In this document: in pieces, positions 17,811 to 25,645 of the stretch | Numbering within the stretch: position 1 is the stretch's first letter | Layout of the letters: each line of letters begins with the position of its first letter | DNA from: Lacihabitans soyangensis | GTDB lineage: Bacteria > Bacteroidota > Bacteroidia > Cytophagales > Spirosomataceae | DNA length: 64,000 nt | Direction: 5' to 3' | NCBI RefSeq assembly: GCF_024343775.1 | Contig: NZ_RJUF01000181.1 | Location: forward strand, 1-64,000 | Notes under the pieces: model-generated | Seen by the model: only the letters and a program-made list of their open reading frames with translations | Databases searched by the model: none | What the model was told of the DNA's origin: nothing | Translations under genes and position numbers: made by a program

Positions 17811-17916
17811 ATATCGGCTAATTAGCAGATATTTTAAATTATCGGTCAATAAGCCGATATTCTTCATTATCGGCTTTTAAGCAGATATTTGTCATTATCG
17901 GCTCTAGAACCGATAT
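17811..17916. promoter_or_regulatory. Array of four 22-bp palindromes at exact 28-bp spacing
   Basis: Near-perfect palindromes of the form TATCGGCT-N4-AGCCGATA lie at 17811-17832, 17839-17860, 17867-17888 and 17895-17916. Their centres are 28 bp apart each time. Each keeps ATCGG on the left and GAT on the right, with one or two changes. The first begins three bases upstream of the -35-equivalent TTTG of the satD-like promoter; the last is about 85 bp before the helicase -7 box. Such an array is an operator cluster for a dimeric regulator; the SatD-like protein with its helix-turn-helix is the obvious candidate. Confidence 0.85.
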
Positions 17917-18000
17917 TTTTCAATTATATGCCTTTAATTGAATTTTAGGCCATTTTTTATTCAAAATTCCCATTAAATAGGCATTGGTTGTTCTTCGCCT

Positions 18001-18008
18001 TATCTTTG
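18001..18008 (+). promoter_or_regulatory. -7 box for helicase gene
   Basis: TATCTTTG lies 18 bases before the helicase ATG and matches TAnnTTTG. No TTTG is found exactly 19 bp upstream, so an activator may be needed. Confidence 0.5.
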
Positions 18009-18026
18009 CACCAAAAAACATCCTGA

Positions 18027-19904
18027 ATGGATTATTTCAAAGATTTAGCGGAATTACTAAAAATAGAGAAGCTTGAAGACCAAGCACAATATAAAAAGCT
18101 CACCGAATCTGCATCAATAGGCGAACGACGAGCCAGTGGCCTTACTTGGTATCCAGTGGCCATCAGAGGGCAAGAATTGGGCAGAGGAGATTATTTGACA
18201 GTAGAATTTGAACGCACCACACATCAGGATTTGCCTCATCAGTTCAGATTCGGGGTGCCAGCAGTTTTGTTTTCAAACCACGACGCAAAGACTGACAGAC
18301 TCGAAGGCACCATTACTTATCAAGGTGGCAATAGACTAAAAATTAACTTTAGAACGGATGAATTGCCGGACTGGAGCCGAGATGGTAAATTGGGCATTGA
18401 TGTACTTTTTGATAATAATAGCTATGAAGAAATGTTTTCTACCCTAAAAAAAGCAGAAAATGACGAATCTGACATTTCAAGAGTTCTGAAAGGAGAAAAG
18501 GCCCCAACATTTTATCTTCAAGAAAATAAATATCACAACGCCCAACTAAATACTTTTCAGAACGAGGCCGTCAATAATGTACTCAACGCCAATCATTTGT
18601 CTATAATTCATGGACCTCCAGGAACAGGTAAAACTACGACTATCGTACAGGCAATTAAGGCACTAATAGATAAAAAGAATGAAAAAATCTTAGTGGTTGC
18701 TCCGAGCAACACTGCCGTGGATTTATTGACCGAAAAATTGAGTGCAGCAGGTTTAAATGTAATTCGCCTCGGAAATCCAGCAAGAGTTTCGGAGGAACTT
18801 CAAGCACAAACTGTGGAAGGAAGAATAAAAAACCACCCATCGTTTAAAGATATCAAGACTTGGAAAAAGCAAGCCAATGAATACAAAAACATGGCTCACA
18901 AGTACAAGCGAAACTTCGGAAAAGCAGAAAGAGACCAGCGGAAAGCACTGTTTGATGAAGCACACAAACTGATGAAGGAAGTGGAGAAAATTGAAGAATA
19001 TATAATTGAGGATTTATCAAATAAGGCTCAGGTAGTTACGGCCACACTGGTGGGTTCTAATCACTATTCTATGAAAAACATCAATTACGACACCGTAGTG
19101 ATAGATGAAGCTGGTCAAGGAATAGAGCCTGCATGCTGGATTCCTATTTTGAAAGGCAAGAAATTGATTCTGGCCGGTGACCATTGCCAGCTCCCTCCTA
19201 CCATTAAGTCGCAAGAAGCATCTGCCAAGGGGCTTTCTAATACACTGCTCGAAAAATTGACTGTAAAATATCCAGAGGCAGTCACACTTCTGCAAACGCA
19301 ATATCGCATGAATGAACAGATTATGGCCCATTCATCAAAAACATTTTATGGTAATCTTTTAAAAGCACATGAAAGCGTTGCCAATCATCAATTGAGTACT
19401 GCACATCCGCCTGTTCAATTTATAGATACCGCTGGCTGCGGATTCGAAGAAAAACTCGAAGGTACAAGCTCAACTAACCCAGAAGAAGCTGCTTTTCTAG
19501 TTAAAAGATTAGAAGAGCTCGTGAACAATTTCTCCGAAATGACGATGCCGAGTATAGCTGTTATCAGTCCGTACAAACAGCAGATTCAGTTATTGAAAGA
19601 ATTTATCAGTGCATCCAGTATCCTTCAGCCATGGCAAAGTTTTATAAGCATAAATACCATCGACAGCTTCCAAGGCCAGGAGCGTGATGCCGTTTTTATA
19701 TCCATGACAAGGTCAAATTCGGATGGTGAAATAGGCTTCGTGGCTGATACGCGTAGAATGAACGTGGCCATGACACGTGCCAGAAAACTGCTGGTAGTGG
19801 TAGGTGATAGTGCCACCATTGGTAACTTTCCGTACTATTCAGATTTTATTCAATATGCAGAGTCTATAGATACCTATAAAAGTGCTTGGGAGTATTTATC
19901 CTAA
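18027..19904 (+). CDS. Superfamily 1 DNA/RNA helicase (SMUBP-2/IGHMBP2-like)
   Basis: This 625-residue ATP-dependent helicase of the Upf1-like SF1B group begins with a beta-rich N-terminal domain (about 25-130). Motifs read in order: Q-motif region near 174-182, Walker A GPPGTGKTT at 196-204, APSNTAVD near 225, Walker B DEAG at 360-363, AGDHCQLPPT, QYRMNEQIM, SPYKQQI, TIDSFQGQE and MTRARKLLVVVGD. All core motifs are present, so it should be active. A charged helical insertion at about 275-330 is the 1B-type stalk. It is divergent from the satD-like operon, with the palindrome array between them, so both may share a regulator. The substrate is unknown. Confidence 0.9.
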   Translation: MDYFKDLAELLKIEKLEDQAQYKKLTESASIGERRASGLTWYPVAIRGQELGRGDYLTVEFERTTHQDLPHQFRFGVPAVLFSNHDAKTDRLEGTITYQGGNRLKINFRTDELPDWSRDGKLGIDVLFDNNSYEEMFSTLKKAENDESDISRVLKGEKAPTFYLQENKYHNAQLNTFQNEAVNNVLNANHLSIIHGPPGTGKTTTIVQAIKALIDKKNEKILVVAPSNTAVDLLTEKLSAAGLNVIRLGNPARVSEELQAQTVEGRIKNHPSFKDIKTWKKQANEYKNMAHKYKRNFGKAERDQRKALFDEAHKLMKEVEKIEEYIIEDLSNKAQVVTATLVGSNHYSMKNINYDTVVIDEAGQGIEPACWIPILKGKKLILAGDHCQLPPTIKSQEASAKGLSNTLLEKLTVKYPEAVTLLQTQYRMNEQIMAHSSKTFYGNLLKAHESVANHQLSTAHPPVQFIDTAGCGFEEKLEGTSSTNPEEAAFLVKRLEELVNNFSEMTMPSIAVISPYKQQIQLLKEFISASSILQPWQSFISINTIDSFQGQERDAVFISMTRSNSDGEIGFVADTRRMNVAMTRARKLLVVVGDSATIGNFPYYSDFIQYAESIDTYKSAWEYLS

Positions 19905-20025
19905 ATTCATTTCATATGATAAAATTAAGCTCACAAAAACTGGTATAATTATTGGAACTATGATAAAAATTGTAATTATTACATTTTAAATATAAATAAT
20001 ACCTAATAATACACAAAACAAACTT

Positions 20026-21051
20026 ATGTCGACAACAACTCCCATACCCGTAAGTGTTTTAATACCAGCGAGAAACGAAGCCAAGGGCATCCATAGAATG
20101 CTCGAATCTTTGGAAACAATTGATTATCCTAGGGAAAGTTTACAAATAATACTTGCTAACGACAATTCCACTGACGACACACTAAAAATAATGCAAAAAT
20201 TCGCCACTGGTAAGCCCTGGATTACGGTGGTGGATATCCCAGAAAGACAATCCAACGAAGAATTAAAAGGTAAAACTCGAGCATTGGCAAAAATAATGCA
20301 TCAAACCACCGGGAAATATATATTTTTTACTGATGCAGACGTGGCTTTGCCGCGACAATGGATAAATGGAATGCTTTCGGAGTTGGAAAATGAAATGGCC
20401 AACAGAGCTGGAAACACAAAAGGAATTGGTGTAATGGTGGGTGTGACTGGCATGAAACATGACACCTTTGCCTCTACCATGCAAGCATTAGAATGGTTTT
20501 GTGTAGTTACAGTCAATAAATTATTTTCTGACAGAAATATACCTACCACTGGTATGGGTAACAACATGGCCGTACTAAAAGAAGCGTATTTTGCTACGGG
20601 TGGCTACGAAAAAATTGGATTTAGTATAGTGGAAGATTACACCTTGTATAAAAAAATAATCGCTGAAGGCTACGATTTCAGACAGGTTTTTATACCTGAA
20701 GTGGTGGCTTACACCGTGCCGCCCGAGGATTATTTTGAACAACGAGATCGCTGGATTCAAGGTGCTATTGAGTCAAATTCGGGCCCCTTATACCTTGGAA
20801 TAATACAGGCCGTTTCGCTTCCATTGTATGCTTTGATTGCCTTTTTTTCGTGGAAAGCTTCTCTGACTGTATTTCTAATTACTTTTTGTTTTTACAGTTT
20901 TTTGGTATTCCGATTTGAGTCAAAACTTAAACTGTCGGGTTATTCTAAATACCTTCCGCTATTCGCATTGTATTTGCCTACCTCTTGGCTGCTTCAGTTT
21001 TTACACTATTTGTTTGCCAAAAAGATAGTTTGGAAAGGCAGAGATTACTAA
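20026..21051 (+). CDS. Family 2 glycosyltransferase with C-terminal membrane segments
   Basis: This 341-residue inner-membrane glycosyltransferase has a GT-A domain over residues 1-245: VSVLIPARNEA at the N-terminus, the metal-binding DAD at 103-105 and an acceptor-side QRDRW motif near 243-247. The last 80 residues hold two or three hydrophobic segments. The architecture resembles enzymes that extend polysaccharides or add sugars to lipid carriers. It is transcribed alone, between the helicase and the DinB-like genes. Confidence 0.87.
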   Translation: MSTTTPIPVSVLIPARNEAKGIHRMLESLETIDYPRESLQIILANDNSTDDTLKIMQKFATGKPWITVVDIPERQSNEELKGKTRALAKIMHQTTGKYIFFTDADVALPRQWINGMLSELENEMANRAGNTKGIGVMVGVTGMKHDTFASTMQALEWFCVVTVNKLFSDRNIPTTGMGNNMAVLKEAYFATGGYEKIGFSIVEDYTLYKKIIAEGYDFRQVFIPEVVAYTVPPEDYFEQRDRWIQGAIESNSGPLYLGIIQAVSLPLYALIAFFSWKASLTVFLITFCFYSFLVFRFESKLKLSGYSKYLPLFALYLPTSWLLQFLHYLFAKKIVWKGRDY

Positions 21052-21161
21052 AAAACCGTTTCAGCAATTCTTTCGAGAATAATTATTTTCTGTTTTTTTT
21101 ATGTCAAAAAATGAATTCTAAAATAGATTTTTATCATTTTTGTAAATATTTCTAAAAACGA

Positions 21162-21620
21162 ATGAGGGCATTAGAATTAATCATCGACAATCTTGATACT
21201 GTATTTCGCGGAGACGCATGGCATGGCCCTTCTGTTATGGAAATTATCAATAGTTTACCGCTGGAAAAAGTATCTCAAGTTCAGAACTTTTCTAGTCAAA
21301 CCATTGCTCAGCACATTTATCATTTGGCTGCTTGGAGGAAGTTTACTATCGAAAAACTCAATGATAATATCCATTACAGCCTAGAAACAGAAGAGGATAA
21401 TTGGGGTAACAACGAAATGACGAAGCCCGAAAATTTCAACGAATTGATAGAGTATCTCAAAAAACAACATTTTGCACTTATTGCTGAATTGGAGAAATAC
21501 GATGACGATATTTTAGAAAAAAACGTACCTGGAGAATACTATAATTTTTATAAACTACTAAATGGATTAATTCAGCACGACACCTACCACTTAGGTATGA
21601 TATGGGTGTTGTGGCAATGA
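21162..21620 (+). CDS. DinB-like four-helix protein, copy 1
   Basis: This 152-residue protein has a DinB/YfiT-like metal-binding four-helix fold. Histidines stand in IAQHIYHLAAWR near residue 50 and HDTYHLGM near the C-terminus, the usual metal triad positions. The N-terminus has the motif GDAWHGPSVMEI. Family members are often thiol-dependent transferases or hydrolases, but this branch is uncharacterised. A homologous gene follows 13 bases later in the same direction, so the pair is a tandem duplication in one transcript. Confidence 0.83.
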   Translation: MRALELIIDNLDTVFRGDAWHGPSVMEIINSLPLEKVSQVQNFSSQTIAQHIYHLAAWRKFTIEKLNDNIHYSLETEEDNWGNNEMTKPENFNELIEYLKKQHFALIAELEKYDDDILEKNVPGEYYNFYKLLNGLIQHDTYHLGMIWVLWQ

Positions 21621-21633
21621 AAACCTTGTTAAT

Positions 21634-22188
21634 ATGGCAAACAATACAAACATTAACATCGAGAACTTAAAAAATCTTCTTAATACCGCATTTCATGGAG
21701 GGGCATGGCATGGTCCTTCAGTTTTAGAACTTGCCAAAGGTCTTACTGTAAAAGAAGCATCTTTTTCGGCGGGAAATATTCATAACATTGCTGAGTTGCT
21801 TTATCATATTACCAGCTGGAGGTTATTTGCAGTAAAAAAAATGCAGGGTGACGAAAACTATAATATTTCGGATGAGAAAGCAAACTGGGGGAATATTGGT
21901 AAAATTGACCAGTTTGAGTTAGAAACGCTCATGATGGAACTCACCCTCAGTCACGACGAACTTATTAAAGAATTAGAAACCAAAGAGGATTCTTTCTTGC
22001 AAGAAATTGTTCCTGGTGCAGAATATAACTTCAATACACTTCTGAATGGTATTATTCACCACGATTTGTATCATTCTGGTCAAATAGCCATCATCAAAAA
22101 ATTAGCTAGCAAAGGAGGAAAGGCAGTAGATGATGATTACACAGAAAGCAGATATTTCGAGGATGATTTAGAAGACGATTTTATCTAA
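21634..22188 (+). CDS. DinB-like four-helix protein, copy 2
   Basis: This 184-residue paralogue of the preceding gene shares GGAWHGPSVLEL, LLYHITSWRLF, KANWGN and HHDLYHSGQ, so the metal-binding histidines are kept. It has an extra acidic tail of about 30 residues (DDDYTESRYFEDDLEDDF-type). The sequences have diverged well beyond the motifs, so the duplication is old. The short gap shows co-transcription with copy 1, and an intrinsic terminator follows. Confidence 0.83.
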   Translation: MANNTNINIENLKNLLNTAFHGGAWHGPSVLELAKGLTVKEASFSAGNIHNIAELLYHITSWRLFAVKKMQGDENYNISDEKANWGNIGKIDQFELETLMMELTLSHDELIKELETKEDSFLQEIVPGAEYNFNTLLNGIIHHDLYHSGQIAIIKKLASKGGKAVDDDYTESRYFEDDLEDDFI

Positions 22189-22203
22189 AAATTATAATTC
22201 ATA

Positions 22204-22243
22204 AAAAAGCCTTCCAAAGTGTAAAAACTTCGGAAGGCTTTTT
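22204..22243. terminator. Bidirectional intrinsic terminator
   Basis: A 12-bp stem, AAAAAGCCTTCC (22204-22215) with GGAAGGCTTTTT (22232-22243), plus an inner AAGT/ACTT pairing, has A and T tracts on both sides. It serves both the DinB-like genes and the convergent DUF2147 gene. Confidence 0.85.
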
Positions 22244-22264
22244 AGTTTTCGGTGATTCTAAAAA

Positions 22265-22693
22265 TTAGTCTGCCTTTGTAAACTTTGAAGTTTTGCCAAT
22301 CAGCGAAATTCCTATATAACCTCTTACATCCAACTGAGTTGGACTAACCAATTTCATATTACTAGAGTATGTTTTGCCACTTTTCGGGTCATATATCGTC
22401 CCATCTTTCCACTCTTTCTCACCGTCTTTCTGAAAATTCTTCAAAAAAACTAGACCTAAAAGTGGAGCACTTTTAAGTTTGTCGTTCGGGTTAAATTCGT
22501 CGGTTCTCGGCTTTCCGTTTTTGTTGGGGTCTTTCAGCCAAACTATTTTACCGAATAACTTGCCATTTGTTTCGTAGAATTGAAGTTTAGCATTTTTTTC
22601 TTCATTATACCAAGTGCCTTTGGTGATGTCCTGTGCAGACAACTTAAACACAAGTGCTAGAACGAGGACAAACACTGAAAATACTTTTTTCAT
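22265..22693 (-). CDS. DUF2147 domain secreted protein
   Basis: This 142-residue exported protein has a signal peptide over about residues 1-20 (cleavage after KLSA). The mature part matches DUF2147: GTWYNEEKNAKLQFYETNGKLFGKIVW, then DPKSGKTYSSNMKL and a final GYIGISLIGKTSKF strand. This is a small lipocalin-like beta barrel of unknown ligand. It overlaps the PAP2 gene by four bases and is the last gene of the trpS operon. Confidence 0.88.
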   Translation of the reverse strand: MKKVFSVFVLVLALVFKLSAQDITKGTWYNEEKNAKLQFYETNGKLFGKIVWLKDPNKNGKPRTDEFNPNDKLKSAPLLGLVFLKNFQKDGEKEWKDGTIYDPKSGKTYSSNMKLVSPTQLDVRGYIGISLIGKTSKFTKAD

Positions 22694-23238
22694 TTGGTTA
22701 TTGATTCGTTTATTTTAAAAATACAGGTTGATATTAAAATTCCTAAAAGCCCTCCAAACAAAACATCTAGGGGAAAGTGAACTCCGAGATATATACGACT
22801 GTAACTAACGATTATTGCCCAGCACAAAAGTGTATAGGTCCAGAAATGCTTCTTGCCAAATATTTTATAAATACTAAAAAATAATGCAAAACTATTGGCT
22901 GCGTGTGAGCTTGCAAATCCATATTTCCCTCCACAGTTTCCAACCAGCGTCATTTCGCTCAGAAAATCATAACATGGCCTAAGTCTCTGAAAATAAGGCT
23001 TCATAATGCCTGAAGTTATAAAATCGCTCATGCACACTGCCAAAATAATCAAAGCAATGAACCTAACCCCATCTTTTAATCCGAAGTTTCGGAACAAATA
23101 AAATACAATGATTAAATACAACGGAATCCATACTTTAGATTTTGAAAAAAACAGCATCAATGTATCCAACCAAGGCCTGTGGAAACCATTGAGGAACAAG
23201 AATAACTGTTTGTCAAATTCTAAAATAGTTTCAATCAA
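22690..23238 (-). CDS. PAP2-superfamily membrane phosphatase
   Basis: This 182-residue membrane protein has about five hydrophobic segments. The three-part phosphatase signature is present as QRLRPCYD, FASSHAANSF and YSRIYLGVHFPLDVL, with the catalytic histidines in the second and third parts. Proteins of this size in Bacteroidota act on lipid pyrophosphates such as undecaprenyl pyrophosphate or on phosphatidylglycerophosphate. It starts two bases after trpS and overlaps the DUF2147 gene. Confidence 0.88.
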   Translation of the reverse strand: MIETILEFDKQLFLFLNGFHRPWLDTLMLFFSKSKVWIPLYLIIVFYLFRNFGLKDGVRFIALIILAVCMSDFITSGIMKPYFQRLRPCYDFLSEMTLVGNCGGKYGFASSHAANSFALFFSIYKIFGKKHFWTYTLLCWAIIVSYSRIYLGVHFPLDVLFGGLLGILISTCIFKINESITK

Positions 23239-23240
23239 TC

Positions 23241-24215
23241 TTATGCAAATTTTAGGAGTTTTCTTACTTCATTCATTGTTTGCGAGGCTATTTCTTTTGC
23301 CTTTTCTTCACCATTTCTGAGCTTAGCTTCTAATTCATCTGGATTTTCCATGTAAAAATTAAAAACCTCTCTTTGCTTTTTATACTTGGTTAGAATCAAC
23401 TCTAAAAATTCTTTTTTTGCATGACCATAACCATATCCACCAGCCATATATTTTTCTCGCATTGCTGATATTTGACTTTCATCAGCCAATAGGGCGTATA
23501 ATTTAAAGACAAGGCAAGTATCAGGATTTTTCGGTTCCTCTAGAGGTGTAGCGTCTGTTACAATTCTTTTAATTTGTTTATCAAGTTCTTTCTCAGGCAA
23601 AAATATATCAATGTAGTTATTGTAAGACTTACTCATTTTTTGCCCATCAATACCTGGAATTGTCATCACCGACTCATTTATCAAAGGCTCAGGCAAAACA
23701 AAAACTTCCCCAAAAACTCTATTGAAGGTCGCTGCTATGTCCTTTGACATTTCTAAATGTTGCTTTTGGTCTTTACCAACCGGCACAAAATTGGCTTGGT
23801 AAAGGATAATGTCAGCTGCTTGAAGAACGGGATAAGTAAAAAGTCCAGCATTGACATCCGAAAGTTTGTCAGACTTTTCTTTAAACGAATGTGCGTTGGC
23901 GAGCATGGGATATGGCGTAAGACAGCTCAAATACCACAAAAGCTCGGTATGAAATCCTGCTAATCGTGATTGTCTGTAAAAAAAGTTTTTTTCAGCGTCA
24001 AAACCACAAGCGAGCCAAGCCGAAGCCACCGCAGCTGTGTTAGACTGCAACAAAGCGGGGTCTTTTACGGTTGTAAGTGAGTGTAGATCGGCAATGAATA
24101 GGAAGGACTCATTCTCTGGCTTTTGTGACAGAGCCACTGCTGGTTCTATCGCACCTAAAATATTACCCAAATGTGGTCTTCCGCTCGCTTGTATTCCAGT
24201 TAAAATTCTAGACAT
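23241..24215 (-). CDS. trpS: Tryptophanyl-tRNA synthetase
   Basis: This 324-residue class I aminoacyl-tRNA synthetase charges tRNA-Trp. The HIGH-type signature appears as PHLGN (residues 14-18) after GIQASGR, and KMSKS is present in the segment GQKMSKSYNNYI. Size and order are normal for bacterial TrpRS. A TAATTTTG -7 box lies at 24258-24251, 36 bases before the ATG. It heads an operon with the PAP2 and DUF2147 genes, two bases apart. Confidence 0.96.
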   Translation of the reverse strand: MSRILTGIQASGRPHLGNILGAIEPAVALSQKPENESFLFIADLHSLTTVKDPALLQSNTAAVASAWLACGFDAEKNFFYRQSRLAGFHTELLWYLSCLTPYPMLANAHSFKEKSDKLSDVNAGLFTYPVLQAADIILYQANFVPVGKDQKQHLEMSKDIAATFNRVFGEVFVLPEPLINESVMTIPGIDGQKMSKSYNNYIDIFLPEKELDKQIKRIVTDATPLEEPKNPDTCLVFKLYALLADESQISAMREKYMAGGYGYGHAKKEFLELILTKYKKQREVFNFYMENPDELEAKLRNGEEKAKEIASQTMNEVRKLLKFA

Positions 24216-24250
24216 TTTTTATTTTTCGCTTTTTTAATCTTACTTTTTCA

Positions 24251-24258
24251 CAAAATTA
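24251..24258 (-). promoter_or_regulatory. -7 box for trpS operon
   Basis: The minus strand reads TAATTTTG, matching TAnnTTTG, 36 bases upstream of trpS. No clear upstream TTTG at the ideal spacing. Confidence 0.5.
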
Positions 24259-24270
24259 GACATTTATTAT

Positions 24271-24939
24271 ATGATAAGAGAAGCTACTTTTGAATTTTTG
24301 AGAAATTTAGAAGAAAACAATAACCGCGAGTGGTTCAATGAAAATCGAGCTTTTTATGAAGAAGCCAAATCCAATTTTACAGATTTTAGCGATATTTTAC
24401 TCACTAAACTAAAAGGAATAGAGCCTGATTTTGCAAACACCCAGATTAAAGACTGCATCTTCAGAATAAACCGAGACGTGAGATTCTCAAAAAACAAAGC
24501 ACCTTACAAAAACAACCTCTCCGTGGCGTTTGGTCCAGGCGGAAGACATTCGGGGAGAATTGACTACTATTTTCAATTACAAAACAACGAAACATTTATT
24601 GGTGCTGGTATGTGGCAACCCTCACCCGGCAATCTCGCCAAGTTTCGTCAGGAGTTGGATTACAATCCTGAAATCTTGAAGGGTATTATTGAAGACCCCA
24701 AATTTAAAAGTACGTTTCCTACTGTTCATGGGGAAAAGCTGAAAAGGCCTCCAAAAAATTACACAGAAGATCATCCAGAAATAGAATTGCTGAAATGCAA
24801 GGAATTGTTTTTTATTCGAAATTACCAAAACAGCGAGATAATCAAATCCGGCTTTGCAGACGTACTATTTGAGCATATGAAAGTTATCAAACCTTACATT
24901 CATTACTTAAACGACCTGTTTTTCTTGGAAAACGACTGA
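24271..24939 (+). CDS. DUF2461 domain protein
   Basis: This 222-residue soluble protein matches DUF2461: FLRNLEENNNREWFNENR at the N-terminus, RINRDVRFSKNKAPYKNN near residue 70, then GGRHSGRIDYYFQL. These are well-conserved family blocks, but the biochemical role is unknown. It is divergent from trpS and transcribed alone. Confidence 0.87.
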   Translation: MIREATFEFLRNLEENNNREWFNENRAFYEEAKSNFTDFSDILLTKLKGIEPDFANTQIKDCIFRINRDVRFSKNKAPYKNNLSVAFGPGGRHSGRIDYYFQLQNNETFIGAGMWQPSPGNLAKFRQELDYNPEILKGIIEDPKFKSTFPTVHGEKLKRPPKNYTEDHPEIELLKCKELFFIRNYQNSEIIKSGFADVLFEHMKVIKPYIHYLNDLFFLEND

Positions 24940-25035
24940 AACAAAATATAATATTGCTTTTGATAAAAATTGCCAAATTTCTTATAAAAATCCAGTTTAG
25001 CAATTACACAAAGCTTTATGAAGAATTTTTCACTT

Positions 25036-25081
25036 AAAAACCACAAAAAAGCATTTTTTTACTAAGAACATCGTGGTTTTT
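25036..25081 (+). terminator. Possible terminator hairpin with long loop
   Basis: AAAAACCAC (25036-25044) pairs with GTGGTTTTT (25073-25081) around a 28-base loop that itself can fold on an A/T run. It may end the DUF2461 transcript about 100 bases downstream. The long loop makes this uncertain. Confidence 0.35.
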
Positions 25082-25201
25082 TATTGCACTATTTCAATTT
25101 TTTTATATATTTTTCAAATTATAGTCATTTTTTCAACCTATTTTTCGACTTTTTGCCAAAATTATATTTCGATTTATTTGGAAATAGCCAAATCAATGAT
25201 T

Positions 25202-25209
25202 TAAATTTG
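25202..25209 (+). promoter_or_regulatory. -7 box for small membrane protein gene
   Basis: TAAATTTG matches TAnnTTTG, with TTTG at 25177-25180 and a 21-bp gap. It falls inside the longer possible frame and so points to ATG 25231 as the real start. Confidence 0.55.
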
Positions 25210-25230
25210 TGTCAACAAAACGACATAAAT

Positions 25231-25521
25231 ATGAGAAATTCAATAGAAAAAGACGGTTACAGATTTTTGTTTGGCATACTAATATTTTTTGGGGTAGTTT
25301 TAGCTATCGTCTCAACATTATTATTCATTGATTTGAAAGGTTTTGCACCAAAGACTCTGAGTGTTTCAACATCACTGCTTTTCTTATTGATTGGAGTTTC
25401 TTTGTGGTTGCGTACAGAATATTTGAAACTTTATAATATCAATCAATATCAGACTAAAAGAATTCCAATGTGGTTCTCAGCTGGTGCATCTATTTTGGTT
25501 GGTTTATTCATTCTAGTATAA
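25231..25521 (+). CDS. Small membrane protein, three helices
   Basis: This protein has 96 residues from ATG 25231. A longer in-frame start at 25084 would place a -7 box inside the gene and adds a Phe/Asn-rich low-complexity stretch, so it is rejected. Three hydrophobic helices are visible: FLFGILIFFGVVLAIVSTLL, SVSTSLLFLLIGVSLWL and the C-terminal MWFSAGASILVGLFILV. I recognise no family. A strong terminator follows. It is transcribed alone. Confidence 0.65.
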   Translation: MRNSIEKDGYRFLFGILIFFGVVLAIVSTLLFIDLKGFAPKTLSVSTSLLFLLIGVSLWLRTEYLKLYNINQYQTKRIPMWFSAGASILVGLFILV

Positions 25522-25547
25522 CCTATTTTACCTATATATTGAACTAC

Positions 25548-25571
25548 AAAGAGGCTTAGGCCTCTTTTTTT
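25548..25571 (+). terminator. Intrinsic terminator
   Basis: AAAGAGGC (25548-25555), loop TTAG, GCCTCTTT and a run of T follow the small membrane protein gene by 26 bases. Confidence 0.85.
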
Positions 25572-25645
25572 ATGTTTTTTGTTTCAAAATTAAAACCTCC
25601 TACCCTGTATTTTGGTTATAACGGTTCAATCATTATACATCTAAA

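Noticed and set aside
17811-17916. CRISPR array
   Set aside because: Units are palindromes with only 6-bp gaps, no spacers and no cas genes.
25084-25230. N-terminal extension of the small membrane protein
   Set aside because: A -7 box lies inside it, and the sequence is Phe/Asn-rich low complexity; ATG 25231 is better.
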